Positions 1 to 9,815 of a stretch of DNA of 64,000 nt are shown here, one piece after another. The notes under the pieces are model-generated. The model saw only the letters and a program-made list of their open reading frames with translations, was not told the DNA's origin and did not search any database. The stretch covers positions 26,634 to 90,633 of the forward strand of contig DJHE01000019.1 of the NCBI GenBank assembly GCA_002432945.1, given 5' to 3'. A program made the translations under genes and the position numbers. Numbering within the stretch: the first letter of the stretch is position 1; every line of letters begins with the position of its first letter. The DNA comes from Synergistaceae bacterium UBA5827. GTDB taxonomy: Bacteria > Synergistota > Synergistia > Synergistales > 79-D21.

Positions 1-387
1 GTTTTCCACCCACCTCTGCCTCGCCACGCCAAAACGCGGGATTTCCTCCCCCTTCAGCCAAGTCAGCCTGGAGAAAAGTTCTTTTGGAAAAATCGATTTT
101 GGATCATCCGAATAAACGAGAAGGACGTGGGTAGCAGACTCCGCTCCTTCCAGCAGCGACTCAAGGCCCGGCGGGAATTTCCCAAGCAGGTGTGCTTCCT
201 CGACAAGGACGAGTCTTCGGGCTTCAAATAGCCCACCACCACTTTCACTGGAGAGGAGATCCTTCCACTCTCCCCCCTCCCTCCGGACTGAAAGGGGATA
301 TCCCTTCCCGAGTTCCTGTTCAGTCGTTTCCGAAACGAGGCGCCGCTGGGAAGTCCCAGCGGCGCTCGCCACCATCAGGTGAGGCAC
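1..387 (-). CDS. holA: DNA polymerase III delta subunit (clamp loader), partial
   Basis: The first 129 codons of a gene running off the left edge. It reads MPHLMVASAAG and later GGLFEARRLVLVEEA, the hallmark of HolA just after a WxDLL segment, followed by LESLLEGAESATHVLLVY. HolA opens the sliding clamp within the clamp-loader complex. I chose the GTG at 387, which overlaps the leuS stop (TAGTG) and gives a normal N-terminus. An ATG at 375 is the alternative. The gene is co-transcribed with leuS. A perfect 12-bp inverted repeat lies in its first codons (340-365). The assignment is by motif only, because two thirds of the protein is missing. Confidence 0.8.
   Translation of the reverse strand, partial: MPHLMVASAAGTSQRRLVSETTEQELGKGYPLSVRREGGEWKDLLSSESGGGLFEARRLVLVEEAHLLGKFPPGLESLLEGAESATHVLLVYSDDPKSIFPKELFSRLTWLKGEEIPRFGVARQRWVEN
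340..365. repeat. perfect 12-bp inverted repeat with 2-base loop inside holA start
   Basis: GCGCCGCTGGGA at 340-351 is the exact reverse complement of 354-365. A second small hairpin (CGTTTC/GAAACG, 325-337) follows in the direction of transcription. No U-tract follows either stem, so this is not a normal intrinsic terminator. It could attenuate transcription or translation between leuS and holA. Confidence 0.7.
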
Positions 388-2867
388 TATCCTTTCACCA
401 CCACGTTGACCAGCCGGTCGGGTACGGAGATCACCTTCAGGATTTCCTTCCCTTCGAGCCGTTTCTTGACCAATTCTTCGGAAAAGACCCTTTCCTTGAG
501 TTCTTCGGACCCGAGGCCGGCGGGGAGTTCGATCTTTTCCCGGACTTTCCCGTTGACCTGGAGAACGACAGTCACCGATTCCGCCTCCAGGCAATCCGCT
601 TCGACCTCAGGCCAGGACGCCCCAGCCAAACAACCCTGGTTCCCGAGGTATTGCCAGAGTTCCTCGCAAATATGGGGCGTGAAGGGAGAAAGGCACAGGA
701 GGAGCGTTTCAATCCCTTCGCGGTAAAGGGTCCAGTCGGTTGCATCCTGGGGAGTGAAATCCGACAGGGCGTTGCTCAGCTCCATGAGTCGAGCCACTGC
801 CGTGTTGAATTGCCGTTCCTTCTCAATATCCCTGCCAACGCTCTCGATCGTGGAGTGGATACGGCGCTTAAGGTCGCGGCGATCCTTGGCGGCCATCTCC
901 GCAAGGGGGATTCTGCGGCGCGGAGCCTGCCGCAAGGCGTCCCCTCCCTCCTCCACCAGGCGCCAGACTCTCCTGAGAAATCGATGCGCCCCTTCCACTC
1001 CTTTTTCGGACCAGTCCAAATCCTTGTCCGGCGGGGCTGCAAAGAGGATGAACAGCCGTGCGGTATCGGCTCCATACTTCCGAATGATTTCGTCCGGGTC
1101 CACGACATTCCCCTTGGATTTCGACATCTTGGATCCGTCCTTGATGACCATTCCCTGCGTCAGGAGGTTTGTGAAAGGTTCGCGCGCCTCGACGTAACCC
1201 AGGTCGGACAGGACCTTCGTGAAGAACCGTGCATAGATAAGGTGCAGGCAGGCGTGCTCGATCCCACCGATATACTGGTCAACAGCCATCCAGTAATTGA
1301 CATCCTCTTCCTTGAAAGGACCCTCGGCTGTCCAGGGGGACGAGAACCTGAGGAAGTACCAGGAAGAGCAGATGAATGTGTCCATGGTGTCGGTTTCACG
1401 TCGTGCCGGCCCCCCGCAATGGGGACAGTCCGTATTGACCCATTCCTCGGTCTCGGGTAACGGGCTTTTCCCCCCTGGAAGGACCTGGACGTCAGGAAGC
1501 AGGACAGGAAGCTGGTCCTCCGGGATGGGAACGATACCGCACTTTTCGCAATAAACGACAGGAATGGGCGCTCCCCAGTAACGCTGGCGCGAGATGAGCC
1601 AGTCCCTCAGCCGGAAATTGACTTCCCTCTTGCCCACGCCAATCTCTTCGGCCCAAGCAGCCATGCGGGGAATGCTCTCCTCGGTGGGAAGCCCGTTGAA
1701 ATCGCCTGAATTGCACTGTATGCCGTCACCCTCGAAGGCTTCCGTCATCGTTTCCGGGTCGAGATTCCCTTCTTTGGGCTGGATCACCACGCCCACCGGG
1801 ATTCCGTATTTACGGGCGAACTCGAAGTCACGCTGGTCATGCCCCGCCACCCCCATGATCGCCCCGGTGCCGTACTCGATGAGGATATAGTTCGAAACCC
1901 ATATCGGGACTTTCTCTCCCGTGACCGGGTTGATCGCCTTGAACCCCGTATCTATGCCGTTCTTTTCGCCACCGACGGCAGTCCGCTCGATCTCGCTCTT
2001 CTGGAGCGTTTCAGCGACGAACTTGCGGATCTCGTCCCCCTTCGGACTCAGGCGAACCAGCTCTTCCACCAGCGGATGCTCGGGGGCCAGGGCCAGGAAG
2101 GTCACGCCGTAAATCGTGTCAAACCGTGTCGTGAACGTTTCCAGGGACGTCTCCATCCCGTCGACCGGGAAAGAAAGGCGGACGCCCTCCGAGCGGCCGA
2201 TCCAGTTACGCTGCATGAGCTTGACCTTTTCGGGCCAGCCGGGAAGATGCCCCAGGGAATCAAGAAGTTCCTGGGCATAACGGGTGATATTAAGGAACCA
2301 CTGTTCCAGCTTTCGCTTGGTGACGAGACTCCCGCAGCGCCAGCAATGCCCCCCGTCGATCACCTGCTCGTTCGCCAGCACGGTTTGGCAGCTCTCGCAC
2401 CAGTTAACCGGAGCATGTTTCCTGTAGGCAAGCCCGTTCTTGAGGAAGAGCAGGAAAATCCACTGGGTCCAGCGGTAGTAATCGGGGGAACATGTCTCGA
2501 CACGCCTGCGCCAGTCGTAACTGCACCCCATCGACTTGAGCTGTGTGGTCATGTGCTCGATGTTGTCCCAGGTCCACTTCTTCGGGTGGACCCCATACTT
2601 CAGGGCCGCGTTCTCCGCAGGGAGGCCAAAAGCGTCGAAACCCATGGGATGCAGGACATTCCAGCCCTTCATCCACAAAAAGCGGCTTAACAGGTCGCCG
2701 ATCGAATAGTTCCGCAGGTGTCCCATGTGGAGCGCACCACTGGGATAAGGGAACATTTCCAGGCAATAGAACTTGGGTTTTCCCGGATCACACTCGACCT
2801 GGAAAACCCTGTTTTCTTCCCAATGCTGCTGCCACTTTTTTTCCACGCGCTCAAAATCGTACGGCAT
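387..2867 (-). CDS. leuS: leucyl-tRNA synthetase
   Basis: An 826-residue cytoplasmic class I synthetase that charges tRNA-Leu. It has the HIGH-type motif (SGALHMGH), an editing domain (around TTRFDTIYG), two CxxC pairs, and the KMSKS loop (SKMSKSKGN). Length is normal for bacterial LeuRS. The start MPYDFERV at 2867 is preceded by GGGAGAGG. The longer reading frame beginning at 2945 would start inside the -35 box of the promoter at 2917-2945, so it is excluded. It is the first gene of a leuS-holA unit. Confidence 0.97.
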   Translation of the reverse strand: MPYDFERVEKKWQQHWEENRVFQVECDPGKPKFYCLEMFPYPSGALHMGHLRNYSIGDLLSRFLWMKGWNVLHPMGFDAFGLPAENAALKYGVHPKKWTWDNIEHMTTQLKSMGCSYDWRRRVETCSPDYYRWTQWIFLLFLKNGLAYRKHAPVNWCESCQTVLANEQVIDGGHCWRCGSLVTKRKLEQWFLNITRYAQELLDSLGHLPGWPEKVKLMQRNWIGRSEGVRLSFPVDGMETSLETFTTRFDTIYGVTFLALAPEHPLVEELVRLSPKGDEIRKFVAETLQKSEIERTAVGGEKNGIDTGFKAINPVTGEKVPIWVSNYILIEYGTGAIMGVAGHDQRDFEFARKYGIPVGVVIQPKEGNLDPETMTEAFEGDGIQCNSGDFNGLPTEESIPRMAAWAEEIGVGKREVNFRLRDWLISRQRYWGAPIPVVYCEKCGIVPIPEDQLPVLLPDVQVLPGGKSPLPETEEWVNTDCPHCGGPARRETDTMDTFICSSWYFLRFSSPWTAEGPFKEEDVNYWMAVDQYIGGIEHACLHLIYARFFTKVLSDLGYVEAREPFTNLLTQGMVIKDGSKMSKSKGNVVDPDEIIRKYGADTARLFILFAAPPDKDLDWSEKGVEGAHRFLRRVWRLVEEGGDALRQAPRRRIPLAEMAAKDRRDLKRRIHSTIESVGRDIEKERQFNTAVARLMELSNALSDFTPQDATDWTLYREGIETLLLCLSPFTPHICEELWQYLGNQGCLAGASWPEVEADCLEAESVTVVLQVNGKVREKIELPAGLGSEELKERVFSEELVKKRLEGKEILKVISVPDRLVNVVVKG

Positions 2868-2916
2868 AAAGGCCTCTCCCTTCCCGATCATCCCGTCCGG
2901 AACCTGATGTTGGATT

Positions 2917-2945
2917 ATTATAACCACCTTGACAGACCTTAGCAA
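2917..2945 (-). promoter_or_regulatory. sigma70-type promoter of leuS
   Basis: Read on the minus strand: TTGCTA at 2945-2940, 17 bases, then a perfect TATAAT at 2922-2917. It lies between the upstream terminator and the leuS start. The predicted leader is about 40 nt. No T-box-like leader fits in this space. Confidence 0.75.
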
Positions 2946-2951
2946 AACCTG

Positions 2952-2985
2952 AAAAAAAAGCGCAGGTCCCCTTGGGGGCCTGCGC
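2952..2985 (-). terminator. intrinsic terminator of the radA-nfeD-slipin operon
   Basis: On the minus strand a stem GCGCAGG plus a C/G run pairs with CCTGCGC (2960-2985), followed by eight T residues (2959-2952). It sits 23 bases past the slipin stop. Confidence 0.9.
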
Positions 2986-3007
2986 TGCTTTCAACAGGAC
3001 GAACCGC

Positions 3008-3805
3008 TTATGCGTCCTTGGGTTTTTCCTGGGTTGCCCGATCCATGAAGGCCCTCATGATCTCAAAGGGAAACGGGAAAAGGGTCATGGAGTTCTTCTC
3101 GCTTGCAATTTCCCTCATGGTCTGGAGATACCGGAGCTGGAGAGTGACCGGGCTCACCGCCATGATTCGGGCCGCTTCGCTCAGGCGCTCCGCTGCCTGG
3201 GCTTCCCCTTCCGCGCTGATGATCTTTGCACGCCTCTCCCGCTCGGCTTCAGCCTGGCGGGCCATGGCTCGCTTCATGCCTTCCGGCAACTCGAGCTCCT
3301 TGACCTCAACGGCACTGACCTTGATGCCCCAGGGGTCCGTCTTTTCGTCGATGATTTTCTGCAGTTCAAGGTTGATCTTGTCCCGCTCGCTCAGGACCTC
3401 ATCCAATTCAGCCCGACCGATCACCGAGCGAAGCGTTGTCTGTGAAAGTTGGCTAGTCGCCATGATGTAGTTTTCGACTTCAACCACCGACCGGTTGGGA
3501 TCCATCACCCGGAAGTAAACGACAGCGTTCACCTTGATCGGGACGTTGTCCTTCGTGATCACCTCCTGGACGGGGACGTCCAGGGTCACGACCCGGAGAT
3601 CCGCCTTCACCATCCTGTCGATGAACGGAATGATGATCACAAGTCCTGGACCCTTTGCACCGGTAAGGCGCCCGAGGCGGAAAACAACACCCCGCTGGTA
3701 TTCAGGGATGATCTTGATCGCGGAAGTCAGCAGGATCAGGACAATCAGAATGACCCCTAACGTGCTGCCCGCACTGAAAATAAACTCGATGAGATTCCCG
3801 ATCAT
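3008..3805 (-). CDS. slipin (stomatin/prohibitin-type SPFH membrane protein)
   Basis: A 265-residue protein with an N-terminal membrane anchor (about residues 14-30), then an SPFH domain ([42 protein letters not shown]) and a charged helical stretch ([20 protein letters not shown]). Slipins form oligomeric membrane scaffolds. It overlaps nfeD by ATGA, the classic partner arrangement in which the NfeD-linked serine protease cleaves the C-terminal part of the stomatin homologue. That partnership is known for the family and only inferred here. Confidence 0.93.
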   Translation of the reverse strand: MIGNLIEFIFSAGSTLGVILIVLILLTSAIKIIPEYQRGVVFRLGRLTGAKGPGLVIIIPFIDRMVKADLRVVTLDVPVQEVITKDNVPIKVNAVVYFRVMDPNRSVVEVENYIMATSQLSQTTLRSVIGRAELDEVLSERDKINLELQKIIDEKTDPWGIKVSAVEVKELELPEGMKRAMARQAEAERERRAKIISAEGEAQAAERLSEAARIMAVSPVTLQLRYLQTMREIASEKNSMTLFPFPFEIMRAFMDRATQEKPKDA

Positions 3806-5163
3806 TGACGACCCTCTCCTTTCAAATCCAGGGATTCTGTATCACTCGCCCTCACCCTCAGGGTAAGTCCCTCTGCGCGGATGACCGAAACCGGCGTTCC
3901 CTTGGGAATCGGGTATCCGTCATCGGAAACCGCTCTCCATATTTCGCCATGGCAGTTTACAACCCCCCCTGGGGTAAGATCTTCCACGACCACTCCTTCG
4001 TTTAGAACCATGCCCTCTTTCCCCGATGTGACTTTCTTCCTCGTGGAGCGCCAGACGGCTCCTGCAGCAAAAAGGAAGAAAATGCCCAGGGTCACGACCA
4101 TCCCCGCCATGAATCCAACGGAAACGTTCAAGAGCTCACCTCCCGGCGCCCTGAAGATAACCAGCGACCCCACCGCAAGGGATGCCAAGCCGAAAAGGCT
4201 CAGTATCCCGACACCACCAACCACCAGGTCGAGGACAAGCACGAGAATGCCCGCCACGAGAAGAATGACGCCCGCCCAGTTGAAGGGCAGCATCCTTAGC
4301 CCGTAGGCCCCGATAAGGGCCATTACAGCCCCGGAGGTTCCCATGACGAAACCTCCGGGAGTCAGGACTTCAAAGACAATCGCAAGAATCCCGAGGGTCA
4401 GCATCATGTAGGCCACGTCCGGGCGGGAAATGAAGTGAAGCGCTCTCAGGCGCGGGCTCATCTCGAACCGGCGAATCTCGTAGCGCTCCAGGTCCAGGAT
4501 GACCTGGGAAGCCCCGACCTTGACCTTGCGCCCGTCCATCCATTTGACCAAAGAGGGCAAGTCCGGGGCTATCGTGTCGATCACTCCCCTGTCCAAGGCC
4601 TCTCTGGCAGTCAGGGAAACGCTTTCCAGTACCATGTCTGCCGCCACCTTGGCGTTCCGCCCCCGTTCCTCCGCAAGCGACCGGATCTGCGCAGCCAGGT
4701 CGTTCGTGATCTTCCGGCTCATTTCCTTGTCGGGCACGTCCTGTCCCGAAGCGGTAACGGGGTGTGCGGCCCCTATGTTCGTCCCCGGGGCCATGGCCGC
4801 AATGTGGGCAGCCAGGACAAGGAAAGCTCCGGCAGAAGCGGCCCGGGCTCCCGGCGGCCCTACCCAAACCGCTACCGGAAGGGGTGCGGCAAGGATTTTC
4901 TGGGACATGCCCCTCATGGAAGTGACGAGTCCGCCAGGAGTGTCGATGCTGATCACGAGAAGCGTTGCCTTTTCCTTCTCAGCAAAGGAAAAGGCTTCAT
5001 CGAGGAAATTCTCTAGGGAAACCCCAACGACCCCCTCCATCGGCGCAACGACCACAACCGCAGCTTCCCCTGCCGACAAGGCCTGCCCTGCAAGGGAAAA
5101 GAATAGGGAACACAGGAAAGCAACGACAATCCCGGCGCCCTTTCGTTTTGTCCTTATCATCAT
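3802..5163 (-). CDS. nfeD: NfeD1b-type membrane serine protease (ClpP-class domain plus NfeD domain)
   Basis: A 453-residue protein with a signal/anchor at residues 10-31, a ClpP-like protease domain, about four to five membrane helices (250-370) and a C-terminal OB-fold (about 380-445). The catalytic pair of the archaeal 1510-N homologue is present: Ser110 in [10 protein letters not shown] and Lys151 in SRKITND. It overlaps radA upstream and slipin downstream by four bases each, so the three are translationally coupled. It probably faces the outside and cleaves the hydrophobic tail of the slipin. Confidence 0.93.
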   Translation of the reverse strand: MMIRTKRKGAGIVVAFLCSLFFSLAGQALSAGEAAVVVVAPMEGVVGVSLENFLDEAFSFAEKEKATLLVISIDTPGGLVTSMRGMSQKILAAPLPVAVWVGPPGARAASAGAFLVLAAHIAAMAPGTNIGAAHPVTASGQDVPDKEMSRKITNDLAAQIRSLAEERGRNAKVAADMVLESVSLTAREALDRGVIDTIAPDLPSLVKWMDGRKVKVGASQVILDLERYEIRRFEMSPRLRALHFISRPDVAYMMLTLGILAIVFEVLTPGGFVMGTSGAVMALIGAYGLRMLPFNWAGVILLVAGILVLVLDLVVGGVGILSLFGLASLAVGSLVIFRAPGGELLNVSVGFMAGMVVTLGIFFLFAAGAVWRSTRKKVTSGKEGMVLNEGVVVEDLTPGGVVNCHGEIWRAVSDDGYPIPKGTPVSVIRAEGLTLRVRASDTESLDLKGEGRQ

Positions 5164-6500
5164 CCAGTCAGCTCCTTCAAGACCTCGCCCAATCGCCCGA
5201 CTTTCAGGACCTCGATCCCCGGGGGGGCTTCCTGGTCCTGGTACCGGCTTGTGACAACGGTCGCAAAACCGAGCCGCGCCGCCTCCTTCAAACGCGGCAG
5301 GATCCGGGGAACGGGACGTACTTCACCCCCAAGCCCGACTTCCCCGATGAAAATCCAATCCCGGGGAAGAACCCTGTCACTTAGAGAGGAAGCCAGGGAA
5401 ACGCAAATAGCCAGATCTGCCGCGGGATCTTCAATGTTCAGCCCCCCCACGACGTTCATGAAAACATCCATGGACCTTGACGCCAGTCCCCCTCTTCTTT
5501 CAAGGACGGCAAGGAGAAGCCCCATACGGCTGACGGCAACCCCCCGGGCCGTCCTCTTCGGGTAAGGAAAAGGAGTCGCACACGACAGTGACTGGATTTC
5601 AGCCACAAGGGGCCTGGAACCTTCCAGGACCACTGTCATAGCAGTTCCCGGTAAGGGACATGTTGCCTCGTTCCAGTAAAGGCGGCTCGGGTCGGGAATC
5701 CCCTCCAGGCCCGCTTCCATCATCTCGAAAACCCCTAGCTCATCCGTGCTTCCATACCGGTTCTTCATCCCCCGGACATGGCGATAAGGAGAGGTTTTGT
5801 CACCCGAAAAATGCAGGACGACGTCGACCATGTGCTCCAGCAATTTTGGCCCCGCGATCTGTCCGTCTTTCGTGATGTGCCCAACCAGGACAGCCGCACA
5901 GCCACAACGCTTTGCTTCCTCGGAAACACCCTGTGCCACGGCTCTGACCTGCCCGGGCGTTCCGGGCCACCCCGGGGTCTCGGCATGCCTCATGGCCTGG
6001 ACGCTGTCGAAAACGGCAAAGTCAAAATCCGGAAGCATCGGCAGGATCTCCTGGAGACCCTCCTGGCATATGAGGGAAAAACCCGCACCGGCCGCACCGA
6101 GACGCTTGCCCCTGAGAGCGACCTGGGAAGGAGATTCCTCCCCCGAAACGTAAAGAACCCGGTTCCCGGCGCCAGCCATGGAGGCACATGCCTGCAACAG
6201 GAGGGTCGACTTTCCGACCCCCGGTTCCCCCGCCAACAAGCTCACGCTCCCCGTTACCCAACCTCCGCCCAGCACCCTGTCCAGTTCTTCAATTCCCGAA
6301 GAAATCCTTCGGGGAGGACTCACGTCTGACAGGTTGCAGACTACAGGCCCTTTTTCAGTCCCCTGTCCCGGGTTTCCACCTACCTCGACTTCTTCCTCCA
6401 GTGTTCCCCAACTCCCGCAGGAGGGACATTTGCCTGACCAGGAACGGGCAAAAAAACCGCATTCCCCGCAACGGAATCTTCTTTCGGTACTCTTGGCCAT
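5160..6500 (-). CDS. radA: DNA repair protein RadA (Sms)
   Basis: A 446-residue RecA-like ATPase that promotes branch migration in recombination. Domains: N-terminal zinc finger (CGECG...CPSCG), Walker A (GEPGVGKST), the RadA motif as KNRYG (the usual form is KNRFG), and a C-terminal Lon-like domain. The start ATG at 6500 follows AAGGGGAAGAAC; a TTG at 6524 in the same frame has no ribosome site. It is the first gene of the radA-nfeD-slipin operon. Confidence 0.96.
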   Translation of the reverse strand: MAKSTERRFRCGECGFFARSWSGKCPSCGSWGTLEEEVEVGGNPGQGTEKGPVVCNLSDVSPPRRISSGIEELDRVLGGGWVTGSVSLLAGEPGVGKSTLLLQACASMAGAGNRVLYVSGEESPSQVALRGKRLGAAGAGFSLICQEGLQEILPMLPDFDFAVFDSVQAMRHAETPGWPGTPGQVRAVAQGVSEEAKRCGCAAVLVGHITKDGQIAGPKLLEHMVDVVLHFSGDKTSPYRHVRGMKNRYGSTDELGVFEMMEAGLEGIPDPSRLYWNEATCPLPGTAMTVVLEGSRPLVAEIQSLSCATPFPYPKRTARGVAVSRMGLLLAVLERRGGLASRSMDVFMNVVGGLNIEDPAADLAICVSLASSLSDRVLPRDWIFIGEVGLGGEVRPVPRILPRLKEAARLGFATVVTSRYQDQEAPPGIEVLKVGRLGEVLKELTG

Positions 6501-6549
6501 GTTCTTCCCCTTCTTCGAAACCAAAGACTTCTACGATTTAATAAGATAG

Positions 6550-6558
6550 ATTTTAACA
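6550..6558 (-). promoter_or_regulatory. extended -10 promoter candidate of radA operon
   Basis: TGTTAAAAT on the minus strand, 49 bases before the radA ATG, with no clear -35. It lies in the 221-base gap between radA and hisD (6501-6721), which holds the divergent promoters and no gene I can recognise. Confidence 0.5.
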
Positions 6559-6688
6559 ACTGGGGACCGCTTTGTCGAACATCTAGCCGCTCTTCCGATG
6601 GGTCGCGAAAAGCTGTTTCGTTTTCCTAGGGAGTCTTTACAGGGATTTGGGTGCCATGATATGATGCAAGCCGCGCCAATACTCACCC

Positions 6689-6697
6689 TGCTATTAT
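6689..6697 (+). promoter_or_regulatory. extended -10 promoter candidate of the his operon
   Basis: TGCTATTAT on the plus strand. Transcription would start near 6704, giving a leader of under 20 nt. That leaves no room for a His leader peptide, T-box or attenuator. AAGGAG (6710-6715) then sets the hisD start. Confidence 0.55.
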
Positions 6698-6721
6698 ACT
6701 AAATAGATGAAGGAGTTTGCC

Positions 6722-7984
6722 ATGATCAATCTCAAGGCACCCGCGGTCGTTGAGCGCGAAGCTGTCGACCGCTCTGTTTCGGAACGGGTCCGTTCGATTC
6801 TCGATCGCGTCTACCGGGATGGGGAAAGAGCTTTGTCCGAGCTTAACCACCAGCTTGACGATTACGAAGGCCCGATCCTGATCCGCGAGAAAACCCTGAA
6901 CACGGCGCTCGCCCAGATGGACAAAAACCTCCGCCAGGCCGTGGAGATCGCGATCGATCATGTCCGTTCCTTTCATAGGGAGCAAAAGACCCTGTTCAAG
7001 GACCAGGAATGGGAGATTTCCCCCGGTATCCGCACAGGAATGCGCTTTCTGCCTGTCAAGAGTGCCGGGGTTTACGTGCCAGGCGGGCGTTACCCCCTTG
7101 TCAGCACAGCAGTTATGGGGGTGGTTCCCGCACAGGAAGCCGGGGTATCCCGAATCGTCGCCTTCTCTCCCCCGCGCGGTAGTTGCGGCATTTCCAAGCC
7201 AATCCTGGGGACCCTCGCACTCTTGGGAGTTCCGGAGGTCCTGGCCGTAGGAGGAGCCCAGGGTGTTGGTGCGCTTGCTCGCGGCCTTCCGGGTATCCCC
7301 CCGGTGGACCTCCTGGTGGGACCCGGGAACGCCTACGTCACGGAAGCCAAAAGGCAACTTTTTGGAAAGGTGGGCATCGATAGCCTTGCTGGCCCCAGCG
7401 AGGTCTTCATCATCGCCGACCGGACCGCAAACCCGGCAGTGCTTGCTGCGGACCTGCTGGCCCAGGCCGAGCACGACCCCGATGCGCGCGTTTCGCTCTA
7501 TTGCCTTGACCAAGCCCTGGCTTACCAGACTCTCACCCAGGTCGATCATCTCCTCTCCAGGCTCTCTACCGGAAAGACGGCTCTCCAGGCATGGTATGCC
7601 TCGGGAACGGTGGCTGTCTGCACCCTTGAAGAAGCCATAGCGACAGCCAACAGGACCGCCCCCGAGCACCTCGAGCTGGCCGTGGAAAACCCGAGGGAAG
7701 TCCTCAAACAGTGTACGGCCTACGGGGCCGCATTTCTCGGGCACCAATCCGCCGAAGCTTTCGGAGACTACATCGCCGGAACTAACCACGTCCTTCCAAC
7801 GGAAGGCCGGGCTCGATTCTCCGGTGGTTTGTGGGTCGGAACGTTCCTAAGACCCCTGACACATTTGGATATGTCAAAAGATGCGGCCAGGAACCTTTCA
7901 AAACCCGGTGAATGCATGGCCCTTGCGGAGGGGCTTCACGCCCATGCCCTGGCAATGCGCCTGAGGGGAGAAGCCGACCGTTGA
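6722..7984 (+). CDS. hisD: histidinol dehydrogenase
   Basis: 420 residues. It oxidises histidinol to histidine in the last two steps of the pathway, using NAD+ and zinc. Family motifs include SAGVYVPGGRYPLVSTA, GPGNAYVTEAKR, GPSEVFIIAD, and AEHDPDA, which bears a zinc ligand. The start at 6722 is fixed by AAGGAG six bases upstream; the ATG at 6707 is five codons earlier and lies before that site. First gene of the his operon. Confidence 0.97.
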   Translation: MINLKAPAVVEREAVDRSVSERVRSILDRVYRDGERALSELNHQLDDYEGPILIREKTLNTALAQMDKNLRQAVEIAIDHVRSFHREQKTLFKDQEWEISPGIRTGMRFLPVKSAGVYVPGGRYPLVSTAVMGVVPAQEAGVSRIVAFSPPRGSCGISKPILGTLALLGVPEVLAVGGAQGVGALARGLPGIPPVDLLVGPGNAYVTEAKRQLFGKVGIDSLAGPSEVFIIADRTANPAVLAADLLAQAEHDPDARVSLYCLDQALAYQTLTQVDHLLSRLSTGKTALQAWYASGTVAVCTLEEAIATANRTAPEHLELAVENPREVLKQCTAYGAAFLGHQSAEAFGDYIAGTNHVLPTEGRARFSGGLWVGTFLRPLTHLDMSKDAARNLSKPGECMALAEGLHAHALAMRLRGEADR

Positions 7985-9156
7985 GCCGGCTGCCGAAAGG
8001 AACACGGACCCTTGGGGGAGTCGAGGCTGAAAGGGTCGAACGATGCAGGCGGACATTTTTCGAAACATTCTCCGCGTATGGCTACATCCCTTTTTATGCG
8101 CCGGGCTTGCAGCTTCTGGAATCCGCGTGGGATAAATTTCCCCCGAGGTTCCGGAAACGCCTAATCCCGGTCTACACCCCGTCGAGCGAAGCCTGTTGCC
8201 TGCGGGCAGACATGACTTTGGCCGCTGTCGCCTACCTCTCTACGCATTACTCGCCCCAGGAACGCCCCTTGCGACTCTGCTACGCGGGTCCCCTTTACAG
8301 GGCCCCAATTCCACCGGAGACTGATTTTGAGCGGATCCAGTTTGGGGCTGAGCTCCTTGGATGGGAGGGAGAAGGAGCTGACGTGGAGGTAACAGCTCTT
8401 CTCCTGAGATCCCTGAGACAGCTCGGCATCCATTCGCCGGTTGTCGTCCTTGGCCACGCTGGGTTCCTTCGAGAAGCGATGTCGGGAGTCGAGCGAGCCG
8501 TTGCCGCCTCCCTGATGCGGGCTCTGCTGGAGCGCCGCTACGATGCCTATTTCTCCTCGCTGGATGATTTTCACTTGCAGAAGGCCGTGAAGAAGCGCCT
8601 CTTGAGCATTCCCCGGTTGAGGGGAAACGCAGCGAAAACACTCGAAGAAGCCCGTGCCCTTTTCGGGGAAACGGGACCGCTGAGGGATCTTGAGTTGATT
8701 GTCCAAGCCCTGGGCGAACTGGGACTTGGAGAAAACCTAAGGCTCGATCTCGCCCTTGCAAGGGAATTGGAATACTATAGCGGCCCCGTTTTCGAAATCT
8801 TTTCCGGGAATGCGGGAGTGAGTCTCGGGGGCGGAGGTCGTTACGACGGTTTACTGGAACAGTACGGCATAGTCGGGCAGGCCCTCGGTTTCGGGCTGGA
8901 CTTGAGAGCAGTAGCTTCCCTTTCTCGTGAGGAAGGGGCGATCCCTGCCGTTGCCTGGTGCGGTGGACTTTCGCCAAGGGTCGCCCTGGAACGGGCTGAC
9001 GACTTTATCGCTTCCGGATACCGCGTCGAGTTGAGCTGGCAGGAACGCAGGGAAGGCGCGATCCGGCTCGCCCAGACGAGGGGCTATGGCTGGTGGATTG
9101 ATCTTCCAGCCTGCACGGCCTATGAACTCGACCCGGGAAGGAAGGAGGGTCCCTGA
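7981..9156 (+). CDS. hisZ: ATP phosphoribosyltransferase regulatory subunit (HisRS-like)
   Basis: A 391-residue paralogue of histidyl-tRNA synthetase without an anticodon-binding domain. It begins with a TTG overlapping the hisD stop (TTGA), giving the N-terminus MSRLPKGTRTLGG, typical of HisZ. Seen in the sequence: LRADMTLAAVAYLSTH, YAGPLYR, LEYYSGPVFEIFS and GGGGRYDGLL. It forms a hetero-octamer with the short HisG next to it and confers histidine feedback. A class II synthetase role is unlikely given length and place. Confidence 0.93.
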   Translation: MSRLPKGTRTLGGVEAERVERCRRTFFETFSAYGYIPFYAPGLQLLESAWDKFPPRFRKRLIPVYTPSSEACCLRADMTLAAVAYLSTHYSPQERPLRLCYAGPLYRAPIPPETDFERIQFGAELLGWEGEGADVEVTALLLRSLRQLGIHSPVVVLGHAGFLREAMSGVERAVAASLMRALLERRYDAYFSSLDDFHLQKAVKKRLLSIPRLRGNAAKTLEEARALFGETGPLRDLELIVQALGELGLGENLRLDLALARELEYYSGPVFEIFSGNAGVSLGGGGRYDGLLEQYGIVGQALGFGLDLRAVASLSREEGAIPAVAWCGGLSPRVALERADDFIASGYRVELSWQERREGAIRLAQTRGYGWWIDLPACTAYELDPGRKEGP

Positions 9157-9815
9157 TGTTCACCTTGTGCCTGCCCACCGGGCGAGTCCTGGAAGATGCG
9201 ATCGAAGTCCTCCAGGAACTCGACATCCCCACGGGTCGCCTGAAGGAAAGAGGGCGCTCCCTGGTCATCCAGGAGGAGGGGTTCCGTTTCCTGCTGGCCA
9301 AGCCAATGGATGTCCCAGTCTATGTTCATTACGGAATCGCCGACCTGGCCCTTGCGGGCTCGGATGTTATCTGGGAAACGGGAGCCTCCCTGGTCGAACT
9401 CCGTGACACCGGCAGGGGCGCGTGTCGAATCGTTCTTGCCGGCCCGAAAAAGGTGGCAAGCCTTTTCCTCGGTCATGAAAGCCGGGTGATGGGCCTCAGG
9501 GTCGCGACAAAATACCCTCGGATCGCGGAAGAATATTTTGCGGAAAGAGGAATCCAGGTGGAATTCGTCCACCTGAACGGTTCTATCGAGATGGCCCCAC
9601 GACTTGGGCTGAGCGACTGCATCGTGGATATCGTGCAGACGGGTTCGACTCTCAGGGCAAACGCCCTGTCCGTTATCGCCGAGATCGCACCGGTCAGCCT
9701 GAAGTTCGTCTCGAGTCGCAAGAGTCTCCAGTTGGCATGGAATGCCATCGAGGAAATCATTGGGAAGTTTGCATCTTCAAAGAAAGCAGGCGATGGAAAT
9801 GACAAAGCGTTATGA
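9156..9815 (+). CDS. hisG: ATP phosphoribosyltransferase, short form
   Basis: 219 residues. It catalyses the first committed step (ATP plus PRPP). The PRPP loop is DIVQTGSTLRAN near residue 160. The C-terminal regulatory domain of long HisG is absent, so it depends on HisZ, encoded just upstream with a TGATG overlap. Confidence 0.96.
   Translation: MFTLCLPTGRVLEDAIEVLQELDIPTGRLKERGRSLVIQEEGFRFLLAKPMDVPVYVHYGIADLALAGSDVIWETGASLVELRDTGRGACRIVLAGPKKVASLFLGHESRVMGLRVATKYPRIAEEYFAERGIQVEFVHLNGSIEMAPRLGLSDCIVDIVQTGSTLRANALSVIAEIAPVSLKFVSSRKSLQLAWNAIEEIIGKFASSKKAGDGNDKAL

Noticed and set aside
192..1460. A long plus-strand open frame opposite leuS and holA
   Set aside because: It is the antisense of clearly recognisable coding sequence and its translation has no family features; G+C-rich genes often leave such frames.
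2868..2945. A longer leuS N-terminus from 2945
   Set aside because: That start lies in the -35 box of the promoter at 2917-2945 and has no ribosome site; MPYDFERV is the normal start.
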